The notes under the pieces are model-generated. The model was not told the DNA's origin. It did not search any database and saw only the letters and a list, made by a program, of their open reading frames with translations. Of a stretch of 64,000 nucleotides of DNA, positions 33,730-42,360 are shown in pieces. The DNA lies in NCBI RefSeq assembly GCF_040640215.1, contig NZ_JBFABG010000004.1, forward strand, positions 372,001 to 436,000. The letters run 5' to 3'. The translations under genes were made by a program, and so were the position numbers. The DNA is from Actinosynnema sp040640215. GTDB lineage: Bacteria > Actinomycetota > Actinomycetes > Mycobacteriales > Pseudonocardiaceae. Position 1 is the stretch's first letter, and the number at the start of each line of letters is the position of its first letter.

Positions 33730-35357
33730 GTCTCCTGCTGGTGGGAGTTCTTCTCGGCGAGCTTGCCGCCGGCGAAGCAGAACCGCACTACTTTGGTCAT
33801 CTTCCGGGAGTACGGCTGGTCGTCGGCCACGAAGTACTCGCACGCCGTCCCGGCCGGTTCCCCCGGCGCGTCCGACTTGACGTCGCTGAGCAGCGGGTCC
33901 GCGCCGCTGGGCAACCGCGCCCGCACCGTCGACTCGTCCTCCCCCACCTGGATCGAGTCGTACAGCTCGGGCGACACGACCTTGGTGGTCGACTGGCTCC
34001 CCAGCCACGTGTAACCACCGACCACGGTGAGCACGACCACGCCCGCGAGCGCGATCGACCCGACCCCGGCCCACTTGCGGATGCCACCCGGCTTGGCCTG
34101 CTCGACGGGTTCGTCGTCGGCGGGTTCGTCGCCGGAGGCCGCGGTGTCCTCGTAGGGCAGCACGGCCGCGATCCGGAACCCGCCCGCGGGCAGCTCCCCG
34201 ACGTGCAGCATCCCGCCCGCGAGCCGCACCCGCTCACCCAGCCCGATCAGCCCGAACCCGGCCCCCTTCGGTGCCTTGACCCGGGGCGGGTTGTTGCGCA
34301 CCTCGACGACCAGCGCGTCCGGCTCGTACTTGACCGTCACCTGCACGCTCGCACCGGACGCGTGCTTGCTCGCGTTGGTCAACCCCTCCTGCGCGATCCG
34401 GTAGGCGGCGTGGCTGACCTTCGCGGGCAGCGGGCACGGCTGGCCGCCGCGCACCAGGCTGACCCGCACCCCGGCCCGCCGCGCGCCCTCCACCAGCTCG
34501 TCGATCGCGTCGACGGTCCGCCGCACCTGGTCCTCGTCGGGTTCGTCGCGCCGCAGCACGCCGATCACCCCGCGCAGCTCCTCCATCGCGGTCAGCGCGG
34601 CGCTGCGCAGCACCTGCACCGCTTCGCGCTGGCTCTCCCCCAGGCCGGGGTCCAGCGACAACGCGCCGGCGTGCACGGAGATCAGGCTCAGCCGGTGCCC
34701 CAGGCTGTCGTGCATGTCCTGCGCGATCCGGTTCCGCTCGCGCAGCCGCACCTGCCGGGACACCATCTTCCGCTCCCGCACCATGGTGTCCTCGCGGTCC
34801 TGCAACGCCGCGACCAGCGCGTTCCGCTGCGCCGTGTACCGGCCGACCAGGAACGGCAACGCCACCACCATGCCGTACACGGTGAACATGACCCACGTCC
34901 CCAGCGTCCCGGTCAGCCCCGATGCGCTGCCGCTCCACGCGAGCATGTTCACCGCGAGCCCCAGCGCCGCCGTGATCAGCGACCGCTGCCACGACACGAT
35001 CCGGTAGCCGGACGCGTAGGACAGCATCAGGATCGTGGCGACCCCGCCCTGCTCGATGCTGAACACCACCCAGATCCCGAGCAGCAGCGCGATCGCCGGG
35101 AACATCAGCCGCAGCAGGAAGATCCCGACGAACGCGGCACCCATCCCGATCAGCCGCCACGCGGAGGCGGGCTCGTCGCTGGCGATGAAGCCGGGGAAGA
35201 CGTCCAACAGGATGATGGCGACGATCGCCACCACCTCGCGCCCGATCCGCCACGGCGTCAGCGCGCGGAGGCGTTCGGCGTGGGTGCGGAGGAACGCGGC
35301 GGGCACCGTCCGGATGTCCGCGACTTCCGGTCGTAGCCGCTGCACAACAGACGTCAC
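33726..35357 (-). CDS. NarL-type sensor histidine kinase with an extra C-terminal outside domain
   Basis: The 543-residue protein has an N-terminal part with five or six membrane helices (about 41-172), a coiled segment, and HisKA_3 with the phospho-His216 in RNRIAQDMHDSLGHRLSLIS. HATPase_c follows (N-box EGLTNASKHA; G-boxes GAGFGLIGLGERVRLAGG), ending about residue 402. Unusually it goes on through an acidic linker to another membrane helix (about 433-453) and a 90-residue outside domain with two Cys (ELYDSIQVGEDESTVRARLP and RFCFAGGKLAEKN). That domain resembles SmpA/BamE-like folds. GTG 35357 is the most likely start. It pairs with the response regulator by a GTGA overlap. Confidence 0.88.
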   Translation of the reverse strand: MTSVVQRLRPEVADIRTVPAAFLRTHAERLRALTPWRIGREVVAIVAIILLDVFPGFIASDEPASAWRLIGMGAAFVGIFLLRLMFPAIALLLGIWVVFSIEQGGVATILMLSYASGYRIVSWQRSLITAALGLAVNMLAWSGSASGLTGTLGTWVMFTVYGMVVALPFLVGRYTAQRNALVAALQDREDTMVRERKMVSRQVRLRERNRIAQDMHDSLGHRLSLISVHAGALSLDPGLGESQREAVQVLRSAALTAMEELRGVIGVLRRDEPDEDQVRRTVDAIDELVEGARRAGVRVSLVRGGQPCPLPAKVSHAAYRIAQEGLTNASKHASGASVQVTVKYEPDALVVEVRNNPPRVKAPKGAGFGLIGLGERVRLAGGMLHVGELPAGGFRIAAVLPYEDTAASGDEPADDEPVEQAKPGGIRKWAGVGSIALAGVVVLTVVGGYTWLGSQSTTKVVSPELYDSIQVGEDESTVRARLPSGADPLLSDVKSDAPGEPAGTACEYFVADDQPYSRKMTKVVRFCFAGGKLAEKNSHQQET

Positions 35358-36082
35358 ACAGGACAACGTTAAAGATCCTCCTCGCGCCGGTCCGCGTTCA
35401 TTGGTCGCGAATCGACTCGACGAAAGTTGACGAAACGGGCACCTACCAGCGCACAGTCTCCCCCGGTCACCGGCCCGCACCCCCACCGGCCGCAGCAGAG
35501 CACCCCACCTCCCCCACCCCCGACGAGCGACCTCGGCACGCGCGACCAGCGTTTCAGGGGAGAGACCCAACGCCCGAACCCCCGACGCGACATTCACCGA
35601 CGGACAAAACCACCCCCACCAAATCCACAGCCCGAATCATCACATCAACCGACTCTCCCCCGAACAAACCACGAATCCGCAAACCACACCGCCCGCCACA
35701 AACCCCCGGCACCGACAACTGCACCGACGACTACACCGACCTCCACTCAGACACCCGGCAGACACCCGGCAGACACCGCGACCGTCGGACCGTCCTCGCC
35801 ACCGGCACCGCCCCCCACCAGCACCAGCCGCCCGATCCGAGCCGCCACCGGCCAAGCCCACCCCACCCCCGACCCCGCTCATGCCACCCGCCACGAATAA
35901 CCGACTCCCCATTCCGCGACCGCCTCCACCTCACCCGGGACCAATTCGGGGAGCAGCACCGCCGAGCGCGCACGGAACCCGCACCGGAGACGTGCCGCGC
36001 ACCTCACACCTCGCGCCCGACCGGGCGTGTGCGATGATTGCCACCGTTGGTGAACGGGATCGGGCAGGAAGGTCGTGCGGCT
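35358..36082. other. Long C-rich, G-poor intergenic region
   Basis: About 725 bases lie between the divergent kinase and DUF2631 genes. From about 35,440 to 35,980 the plus strand is strongly C- and A-rich and G-poor, for instance runs of CCCCCACC-type sequence. It has short tandem repeats: AGACACCCGGC at 35749 and 35760, and CACCGAC-type 12-mers at about 35709-35744. No frame shows family similarity. Promoters of both flanking genes must lie here. Confidence 0.55.
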
Positions 36083-36343
36083 GTGTCTTCGTCCTCGGAA
36101 CTGGACAAGCGTCCGGCGGTCGACACCCACGACGAGCCGTCGGCCGACTGGGGTTGGCACGGCTCCCTGCCCAAGGGCATGAAGATCGCCGGGTGGCTGT
36201 CCGTGCTGGCCACGTTCTCCCTGCTGATCGGCAACCACGAAGGCCGCACCGAGGACATCTGGGTGATCGCCTTCGGTGGCGGCATGGCGCTGCTGCTGAT
36301 CTGGGACCAGGTGCGGAGCCGCACCTCCTGGCGCAAGCGCTAG
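36083..36343 (+). CDS. DUF2631 membrane protein
   Basis: This 86-residue protein has a polar N-terminus and two membrane helices. It begins around DKRPAVDTHDEPSADWGWHG, then AGWLSVLATFSLLIGNHEGR and TEDIWVIAFGGGMALLLIWD. The WGWHG, LIGNHEGR and WDQVRSRTSWRK pieces match the actinobacterial DUF2631 family (Rv2876 in M. tuberculosis, which lies in the same neighbourhood). Its function is unknown. GTG 36083 follows GGAAGG at a slightly long distance of 12 bases. Confidence 0.88.
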   Translation: MSSSSELDKRPAVDTHDEPSADWGWHGSLPKGMKIAGWLSVLATFSLLIGNHEGRTEDIWVIAFGGGMALLLIWDQVRSRTSWRKR

Positions 36344-36654
36344 TCCACGACCGAGCTGGAACCACGGCGCTCGTCCCCCTCGTGAGCGGGGCTGAGGCGT
36401 CTCGAAGTCGTGCGCGCACGTGGTCGCAGCGGGTGGCCGAGCGCGCATCACGGGTTGCGTGGGGCAGCCCCGACCCGGTGCCGGGCTCGATGTCCCGGTG
36501 CGGGAGACCCCACCGAAATCCCTCGTCGGAGTAAGTCGGATACAGCCGCTTTCCCACACAGTGAATGCCGGTTGCGCACAGTCGCGTACGACAGTTGGCT
36601 CAGTGTCGCGCAGCGCACACAATCCCTTGCTCTCCGTGAGAGGAAATACCCGCC
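36344..36654. other. Intergenic region before the carbonic anhydrase gene
   Basis: This 311-base gap holds a small C4/G4 hairpin (about 36375-36394) suited to terminate the DUF2631 transcript, then a G/C-rich stretch with several short inverted repeats. TTGGCT-N17-CACAAT at about 36595-36623 is a weak promoter candidate for the carbonic anhydrase. No known riboswitch pattern was recognised. Confidence 0.4.
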
Positions 36655-37143
36655 ATGTCCGTCACGGACGAACTACTGGCCCACAACGCCACCTACGCCG
36701 AGCAGTTCGCCGGCCCGCTGCCGCTGCCCCCGTCGAAGCACGTGGCCGTGCTGGCGTGCATGGACGCCCGCCTGGACGTCTACCGGGTGCTCGGTCTGAA
36801 CGAGGGCGAGGCCCACGTCATCCGCAACGCGGGCGGCGTGGTGACCGAGGACGAGATCCGCTCGCTGGCGATCAGCCAGCGCCTGCTGGGGACCAAGGAG
36901 ATCATCCTGATCCACCACACGGACTGCGGGATGCTCACGTTCACCGACGACGAGTTCAAGCGGGCGATCCAGGACGAGGTCGGCGTGAAACCGCCGTGGG
37001 CGGCCGAGGCGTTCAAGGACCTCGACGAGGACGTCCGCCAGTCCGTCGGCCGGATTCGGAACAGCCCGTACATCCCGCTGAAGGACTCGGTTCGCGGGTT
37101 CGTGTTCGACGTGGCCACCGGCAAGCTGGGCGAAGTGGTCTGA
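36655..37143 (+). CDS. Beta-class carbonic anhydrase
   Basis: This 162-residue cytosolic zinc enzyme interconverts CO2 and bicarbonate. The ligands and catalytic dyad are visible: Cys35, Asp37 and Arg39 in LACMDARLDV, His88 and Cys91 in LIHHTDCGMLTF. The length and the NAGGVVTEDEIRSLAISQ stretch match the short type II enzymes such as Rv1284. The ATG has GAGAGGAA upstream. It stands alone, convergent with rlmN. Confidence 0.93.
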   Translation: MSVTDELLAHNATYAEQFAGPLPLPPSKHVAVLACMDARLDVYRVLGLNEGEAHVIRNAGGVVTEDEIRSLAISQRLLGTKEIILIHHTDCGMLTFTDDEFKRAIQDEVGVKPPWAAEAFKDLDEDVRQSVGRIRNSPYIPLKDSVRGFVFDVATGKLGEVV

Positions 37144-37154
37144 CCGGGCGCGCG

Positions 37155-37186
37155 GCGTCCGTTCACCCGGCCGGGTGGACGGACGC
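37155..37186. terminator. Terminator between carbonic anhydrase and rlmN
   Basis: GCGTCCGTTCACCC (37155-37168) pairs with GGGTGGACGGACGC (37173-37186) with one T-G wobble and a GGCC loop. It begins 12 bases after the carbonic anhydrase stop, between convergent genes. Confidence 0.8.
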
Positions 37187-37230
37187 GGCACGGCCGACTC
37201 GCGTCCCCGCCGGTCGGCCCACCAGCGGGT

Positions 37231-38337
37231 TCAGCCCTCGGCCGCCAACTGGCCGCACGCGGCGGCGATCTCCTGGCCCCGGGTGTCGCGGACCGTGCAC
37301 GCCACACCCTGGTCGTTGACCCGGCGCACGAACTCCCGCTCGACGGGCTTCGGCGACGCGTCCCACTTCGACCCGGGGGTCGGGTTCAGCGGGATGACGT
37401 TCACGTGCACCAGTTGCCCGAGGTGGCGGCGCAGCAGCTTGCCGAGCATGTCGGCGCGCCACGGCTGGTCGTTGATGTCCCGGATCAGCGCGTACTCGAT
37501 GGACACCCGCCGACCGGTGCGGTCCGCGTACCCGCGAGCGGCCTCCAGCACCTCGGCGACCTTCCAGCGCGTGTTGACCGGCACCAGCGTGTCGCGCAAC
37601 TCGTCGTCCGGCGTGTGCAGCGACACCGCCAAGCGGACCTGGAGGTCCTCCTCGGTCATCTTCCGGATCGCGGGCACCAGCCCGACCGTCGACACCGTCA
37701 CCGACCGCTGCGAGATGCCCAGGCCCGCCGGCGCGGGGTCACAGATCCGGTGCACCGCCTCGATCACGCGCTTGTAGTTGGCGAGCGGCTCGCCCATGCC
37801 CATGAACACGATGTTCGACAGCCGCCCGGGACCGCCGGGCAGCTCGCCGTCCCGCATGGTCGCGGCACCGCGGCGCACCTGGTCCACGATCTCCGCGGTC
37901 GACAGGTTCCGGGTCAGGCCGCCCTGGCCGGTCGCGCAGAACGGGCACGCCATGCCGCACCCGGCCTGCGACGAGATGCACAGCGTCGCCCGGTCCGGGT
38001 ACCTCATCAGCACGGACTCGACCAGCGTGCCGTCGTGCGCGCGCAGCAGCGTCTTGCGGGTCGTGCCGGCGTCGGCCTCGACGCTGCGCAGCTCGGTCCA
38101 CAGCGGCGGCATCAGGTCGGTGACCAGCTTCGCCCGCGCGTCGGCCGGGATGTCGGTCATCTCGGCCGGGTCGACGGTGAGCCGGCTGAAGTAGTGGTGG
38201 GAGAGCTGGGCGGCGCGGAACGGCTTCTCGCCCATCGCCGCCACGGCCTCTTTCCGCTGGTCGGCGGTGAGGTCGGCGAGGTGGCGCGGCGGCAGGCCGC
38301 GTTTGGGCGCGTCGAAGACGAGGGGGAGTGCAGTCAT
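37231..38337 (-). CDS. rlmN: 23S rRNA/tRNA dual-specificity adenosine C2 methyltransferase
   Basis: This radical SAM enzyme methylates A2503 of 23S rRNA and A37 of some tRNAs. The 368-residue protein has the radical-SAM cluster motif CGMACPFC (Cys127, Cys131, Cys134), followed by NIVFMGMGEPLANY. The late Cys lies in NDQGVACTVRDTRGQEIAAACGQL. The N-terminal HhH-like domain is present (FRAAQLSHHYFSRLT). ATG 38337 is supported by family length. It is divergent from the PadR gene. Confidence 0.96.
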   Translation of the reverse strand: MTALPLVFDAPKRGLPPRHLADLTADQRKEAVAAMGEKPFRAAQLSHHYFSRLTVDPAEMTDIPADARAKLVTDLMPPLWTELRSVEADAGTTRKTLLRAHDGTLVESVLMRYPDRATLCISSQAGCGMACPFCATGQGGLTRNLSTAEIVDQVRRGAATMRDGELPGGPGRLSNIVFMGMGEPLANYKRVIEAVHRICDPAPAGLGISQRSVTVSTVGLVPAIRKMTEEDLQVRLAVSLHTPDDELRDTLVPVNTRWKVAEVLEAARGYADRTGRRVSIEYALIRDINDQPWRADMLGKLLRRHLGQLVHVNVIPLNPTPGSKWDASPKPVEREFVRRVNDQGVACTVRDTRGQEIAAACGQLAAEG

Positions 38338-38381
38338 AGCGCCCTCCAGTGTCCCACGTCGGCGCGACCGGTCTCACCGTT

Positions 38382-38407
38382 GCATCGCGATGCGTTCCGA
38401 TATATCG
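38382..38407. promoter_or_regulatory. Paired palindromes upstream of the PadR gene
   Basis: GCATCGCGATGC (38382-38393) and CGATATATCG (38398-38407) are two perfect palindromes, centred 15 bp apart, in the rlmN/PadR divergent gap. The TATATCG element resembles operators of actinobacterial PadR-like regulators and is a clear AT island in GC-rich DNA; it may overlap the -10 region. Autorepression by PadR is likely. Confidence 0.6.
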
Positions 38408-38445
38408 TCGACACGTCACAACCGGTCGATGAAGGAGTCAACGAC

Positions 38446-39081
38446 ATGATGTTCCACCACGAACACCACGGCAGGCACGACCGCCACCAGCGGGAACACG
38501 GTTTCGGCGACCCCCGGCGCGGCTTCGGCGGCGGCTTCGGGCCGTTCGGCGGGCCCCCGCCCCGCCCGCCGGACCCCCGGGACTTCCTCCCCGGCGGCCC
38601 GCGAGGGCGCGGCCGGCAGCGCAAGGGCAACGTCCGCGCGGCGGTCCTGACCCTGCTGGCCGAACGCCCCATGCACGGCTACGAGATGATCCAGGAGATC
38701 GGGCAGCGCACGGACGGCCTCTGGCGGCCCAGCCCCGGCTCGGTCTACCCGACGCTCCAACTGCTCGCCGACGAGGGACTGGTCTCCTCCACCGAGGAGT
38801 CCGGCGGCAAGAAGCTGTTCACGCTCACCGAGTCCGGTCAGGCCGAAGCGGCCAAGCTGGAGGGCGCGCCGCCGTGGCAGCAGGTCAACGACGAGGTCGA
38901 CGGGCAGGCGGTGAAGCTGCGCACGGCGTCGCGGCACCTGGGCTCGGCGATGCAGCAGATGGCGCACGCGGGCACGCGTGAGCAGAAGACGCGGGCCGTC
39001 GAGGTCCTCAACGAGGCCCGGCGCAAGCTCTACGCCATCCTCGGCGAGCTCGACGTCGAAGAGGACACCGACGACGAGTGA
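38446..39081 (+). CDS. PadR-family regulator with a His/Gly-rich N-terminal tail
   Basis: The 211-residue protein begins with a His-rich tail (MMFHHEHHGRHDRHQREHGF, seven His in 18 residues), then a Gly/Phe/Pro-rich segment to about residue 60. The PadR winged helix follows (VRAAVLTLLAERPMHGYEMI, QEIGQRTDGLWRPSPGSVYP, then TLQLLADEGLVSSTEESGGK). The C-terminal part is a helical dimerisation domain. The His cluster suggests metal binding or sensing. The ATG has AAGGAG ten bases upstream. It has no obvious partner gene, so it is probably autoregulated through the palindromes at 38382-38407. Confidence 0.88.
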   Translation: MMFHHEHHGRHDRHQREHGFGDPRRGFGGGFGPFGGPPPRPPDPRDFLPGGPRGRGRQRKGNVRAAVLTLLAERPMHGYEMIQEIGQRTDGLWRPSPGSVYPTLQLLADEGLVSSTEESGGKKLFTLTESGQAEAAKLEGAPPWQQVNDEVDGQAVKLRTASRHLGSAMQQMAHAGTREQKTRAVEVLNEARRKLYAILGELDVEEDTDDE

Positions 39082-39087
39082 GCTACC

Positions 39088-39111
39088 TGCGGCCGTGCAC
39101 CAACGGCCGCA
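39088..39111 (+). terminator. Terminator after the PadR gene
   Basis: TGCGGCCGT (39088-39096) pairs perfectly with ACGGCCGCA (39103-39111) around GCACCA, 6 bases after the stop codon. It lies between convergent genes. Confidence 0.7.
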
Positions 39112-39153
39112 CCAGCTCGTCGTACCCCGCCACTGCGGCAGCACAGATCCGCA

Positions 39154-39900
39154 CTACGGCAGCACGAGGCCGGACGGCTTGCGCCGGGTGTGGAGCCGGT
39201 AGCCCACCTCGAACGACAGACCGGACGTCTGCGCGATCGCGCGCTCGGCGATCTTCGCGGAGAACTCGATGCGCAGCACCGCTTCCAGGTCCTTGCGCGT
39301 CTCGAAGCGCCACAGCGCGCGCACGCGGCGCAACGTGAAGCCGTGGTCCGCGAAGAACCCCTCCACGTCCCCGGGGTTGTAGCGGGGTTCATCGGCGCAC
39401 AGCCACGGACCGTAAGGCTTCGCGGAGCCATCGAGGTCCACGATCGCGAGCATCCCGCCGGGCCGCAGAACGCGATCCGCTTCACGCATTCCAGGCTCAC
39501 AGCCGGGTCCGAAGAAGTAGGCCGTGCGCGCGTGCACGAGATCAGCAGTGGCGTCGGACAACGGCAACCGCTGCGCCGGCCCGGCGACCACGGACGCGTT
39601 GGGCACGTCGGCGACGCGTTCCCGGGCCCGCCGCACCAACGGCGGGTGGGGCTCGACGCCGACCACCTGCCCGGCTCGTCGCGCGAACACCGGCAGGTGG
39701 AAACCGTCGCCGCAGCCCACGTCGACCACGTCCCGGCCGGTCCAGTCGCAGACCTCGCCGAGAGCGCGCCAGATCGCGCCGCCCACGTCCTGCGCGCGGT
39801 TCTCCACCTCGTAGACGTCCGGCCAGTGCCAGATGTTGGGGCTCGGCAGAACGTCGTCGGAACGCACGGCGGCCAGCGCGGCGCGGACGAATCCCTTCAC
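39154..39900 (-). CDS. Class I SAM-dependent methyltransferase
   Basis: The 248-residue protein has a Methyltransf_11 core. Motif I is DVVDVGCGDGFHLPVFARRA, the acidic loop VVGVEPHPPLVRRA, then VVAGPAQRLPLSDATADLVH and LRPGGMLAIVDLDGS. The N-terminal IWHWPDVYEVENRAQD stretch is shared with uncharacterised actinobacterial methyltransferases. The substrate is unknown. It is divergent from the VOC gene with 56 bp between the starts. Confidence 0.87.
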   Translation of the reverse strand: MKGFVRAALAAVRSDDVLPSPNIWHWPDVYEVENRAQDVGGAIWRALGEVCDWTGRDVVDVGCGDGFHLPVFARRAGQVVGVEPHPPLVRRARERVADVPNASVVAGPAQRLPLSDATADLVHARTAYFFGPGCEPGMREADRVLRPGGMLAIVDLDGSAKPYGPWLCADEPRYNPGDVEGFFADHGFTLRRVRALWRFETRKDLEAVLRIEFSAKIAERAIAQTSGLSFEVGYRLHTRRKPSGLVLP

Positions 39901-39956
39901 GAATCAACCTTAGGGCCGTAGCGTGATCGTTCCCCCGGCGTGCAGGAGGTAATGCG

Positions 39957-40772
39957 GTGTCGATTGTCCCGAACTCTCCCGCTTTGGCCGAATTGCACCA
40001 CGGCGCGCCCTGCTGGGTGGAGCTGCCGACCACGGACCAGCAAGCCACGATCGACTTCTACACCGGGCTGTTCGGCTGGACTTACGCCGACCTCGCGGGC
40101 CACACGGTCGCCGTGGTCAACGGCCTGCCGGTGGCCGAGATCCGCCCGGCGGACGGCGGCTTCGGGTGGACGCTCTACCTGAACACCCCGCACGCCCGCG
40201 CCACGGCCGAAAAAGCGTATTCGCTGGGCGGGCACGTGCTGCGCGAGCCGGACGAGGTGACCACGCTGATCGCGGACCCCACCGGCGGCGTGATCGGTTT
40301 CCGGCATGTGCCGCCGGACTGGCTCTTCGGCACGAACGGGCACGGCGCGTACGCGTGGGCCGAGCTGAACACCCGGGGCGGCGCGGCGGCCGACGAGTTC
40401 TTCCAGGAGCTGTGCGGCTTCGAGATCACCCAGATCGGCGACGGCCAGGCGGTCGACTACACGATCTGGGCGGTGCAGGGCGAGACCGTGCTGGGCCGCC
40501 AGCAGATGGGCCACGCGTTCCCGCCCGAGACCCCGGCGCACTGGATGGTCTACTTCACCGCCGACCCGGAGATCGGCGCGGACTCGGTCGCGTCCCGGGT
40601 GCTGGAGCTGGGCGGGCGGGTCACCATCGAGCCGTACGACAGCCCGTTCGGCCGGGTGACCGTGGTCGCCGACCACACCGGAGCGGCGTTCTCGGTGATC
40701 GACCCGACGCGCGTGGTCCCGCTGACGGAGGAGGAGACCGGCGCGGCCGTGGACGACCCGTACGACGACTGA
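39957..40772 (+). CDS. VOC (glyoxalase/bleomycin-resistance fold) protein, two domains
   Basis: The 271-residue protein carries two VOC modules. The first is at about 15-125 (APCWVELPTTDQQATIDFYT, GLFGWTYADL), the second at about 135-255 (GAYAWAELNTRGGAAADEFF and MGHAFPPETPAHWMVYFTAD). Such tandem VOC proteins may be hydroxylases, glyoxalases or drug binders; metal ligands are not fully conserved here, so catalysis is uncertain. GTG 39957 follows CAGGAGG at good distance. It ends 22 bp from the cdsA stop on the opposite strand. Confidence 0.85.
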   Translation: MSIVPNSPALAELHHGAPCWVELPTTDQQATIDFYTGLFGWTYADLAGHTVAVVNGLPVAEIRPADGGFGWTLYLNTPHARATAEKAYSLGGHVLREPDEVTTLIADPTGGVIGFRHVPPDWLFGTNGHGAYAWAELNTRGGAAADEFFQELCGFEITQIGDGQAVDYTIWAVQGETVLGRQQMGHAFPPETPAHWMVYFTADPEIGADSVASRVLELGGRVTIEPYDSPFGRVTVVADHTGAAFSVIDPTRVVPLTEEETGAAVDDPYDD

Positions 40773-40794
40773 CCCCGGTCGCCCGGGGGTCCGA

Positions 40795-41643
40795 TCAGGG
40801 CACGAAGGCGTGCAGCAGCAACCAGGACACCACGGCGGACGGCAGGAGCGAGTCCATCCGGTCCATCAGGCCGCCGTGACCGGGCAGCAGCGTGCCCATG
40901 TCCTTGAGCCCGAGGTCGCGCTTGATCAGCGACTCCACCAGGTCGCCGGTGGTGGCGGTGACCACCAACGCCGCACCGAACAGCACGCCTTGCCACCAGG
41001 TGCCGCCCAGCATCAGGCCGACGGTCAGCGCACCACCCGCCATGCCCGCGACCATCGAGCCCGCGAAGCCCTCCCAGGACTTCTTCGGGCTGATGGTCGG
41101 TGCCATCGGGTGCTTGCCGAAGAACACGCCCGCCGCGTACCCGCCGGTGTCCGAGAGCACCACGCCGATCAGGAACGCGAGCACGCGGAAAACGCCGTCC
41201 TCGGGGACCACCAGCAGCACCGCGAAGGACGCGAACACCGCCACGTAGACGACGGTGAAGATGGACGCGGTGACGTCCCGCAGGTAACCGGCCGGCCCGT
41301 CCTTGAGCCGCCAGATCAGGCACACCAGGACCGTCACCACGAACGCGGTGAGCATCCCGTCGCGACCGAACGGCCAGGCCAGCCACACCACCGCCTGACC
41401 GCCCAGCAGCACCGGCACCAGGACTACCTTGATGTCGCCGCCGCGCTTCAACGCGCCGGTCAACTCGTACACGGAGATCGCGACCGCGACCGCGACGATG
41501 CCGACGAACGTCTGGCGGACCGTGAACAGGGCGAACAGGATCACCGCGCCCAGGCCGACGCCGACGGCGATGGCCGCCCCGAGGTCCCGGCCCGCGCGCG
41601 ACGCGCTCTTCCCGGCCGCGCCCTGTCCACCGCCGCCTGACAC
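40795..41643 (-). CDS. cdsA: Phosphatidate cytidylyltransferase
   Basis: This enzyme makes CDP-diacylglycerol from phosphatidate and CTP for phospholipid synthesis. The 282-residue membrane protein has about eight helices and the CDS signature across SDTGGYAAGVFFGKHPMAPT, ISPKKSWEGFAGSMVAG and GDLVESLIKRDLGLKDMG. GTG 41643 is chosen because ATAGGAG lies 6 bases upstream; an ATG at 41706 would add 21 residues. It continues the conserved frr-pyrH-tsf-rpsB run. Confidence 0.94.
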   Translation of the reverse strand: MSGGGGQGAAGKSASRAGRDLGAAIAVGVGLGAVILFALFTVRQTFVGIVAVAVAISVYELTGALKRGGDIKVVLVPVLLGGQAVVWLAWPFGRDGMLTAFVVTVLVCLIWRLKDGPAGYLRDVTASIFTVVYVAVFASFAVLLVVPEDGVFRVLAFLIGVVLSDTGGYAAGVFFGKHPMAPTISPKKSWEGFAGSMVAGMAGGALTVGLMLGGTWWQGVLFGAALVVTATTGDLVESLIKRDLGLKDMGTLLPGHGGLMDRMDSLLPSAVVSWLLLHAFVP

Positions 41644-41755
41644 CTGTGCTCCTATCACGGCCGTCGACCGGCCAGGGAAACCACGCGACCGGTGATCCGA
41701 CCGCACGACACCGACGCGACCAACGCGCCCCTCCGGACTCTCCGGCCGCGCGGGC

Positions 41756-42313
41756 CTAGACCTCCAGCAGCTCGATTTCCTTGTGCTTGACGAGCTCCTC
41801 GACCTGGGTCACGTAACGGTGCGTCACGTTCTCCAGTTCCTTCTCACCGCGAGAGCCGTCGTCCTCGCCCACCTCGCCGTCCTTCACCAGGCGGTCGAGC
41901 TCTTCCTTGGCCTTGCGGCGGATGTTGCGGATGGACACCTTCGCGTCCTCGCCCTTGGACTTGGCGACCTTCACCATCTCGCGCCGGCGCTCCTCGGAGA
42001 GCTGCGGGATCATCACGCGGATCACCGCGCCGTCGTTGCTGGGGTTCACCCCCAGGTCCGAGTCGCGGATGGCCTTCTCGACCGAGTTCAACTGCGAAGC
42101 GTCGTACGGCTTGACGACCGCCATCCGGGCTTCCGGGATGGCGACGCTGGCCAACTGGTTCAACGGGGTCGGTGAACCGTAGTACTCGACGACGATGCGG
42201 GAGAACATGGAAGGTGTGGCGCGGCCGGTGCGCACCGCCGCGAGGTCTTCCTTCGCCACGGTCACCGCTTTTTCCATCTTCTCCTCGGCGTCGAGGAGGG
42301 TCTCGTCGATCAC
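41756..42313 (-). CDS. frr: Ribosome recycling factor
   Basis: With EF-G this protein splits post-termination ribosomes. The 185-residue protein is the normal length and has the family opening MIDETLLDAEEKMEKAVTVA. The RTGRATPSMFSRIVVEYYGS loop, NDGAVIRVMIPQLSEERRRE and the tail VTQVEELVKHKEIELLEV are also present. It lies 47 bp after pyrH on the same strand; the pair is nearly universal. Confidence 0.98.
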   Translation of the reverse strand: MIDETLLDAEEKMEKAVTVAKEDLAAVRTGRATPSMFSRIVVEYYGSPTPLNQLASVAIPEARMAVVKPYDASQLNSVEKAIRDSDLGVNPSNDGAVIRVMIPQLSEERRREMVKVAKSKGEDAKVSIRNIRRKAKEELDRLVKDGEVGEDDGSRGEKELENVTHRYVTQVEELVKHKEIELLEV

Positions 42314-42360
42314 GGCTTGACTCCCTTGGTGTGCGAGGTGCTGCTCGAATCCCAGCAGGT

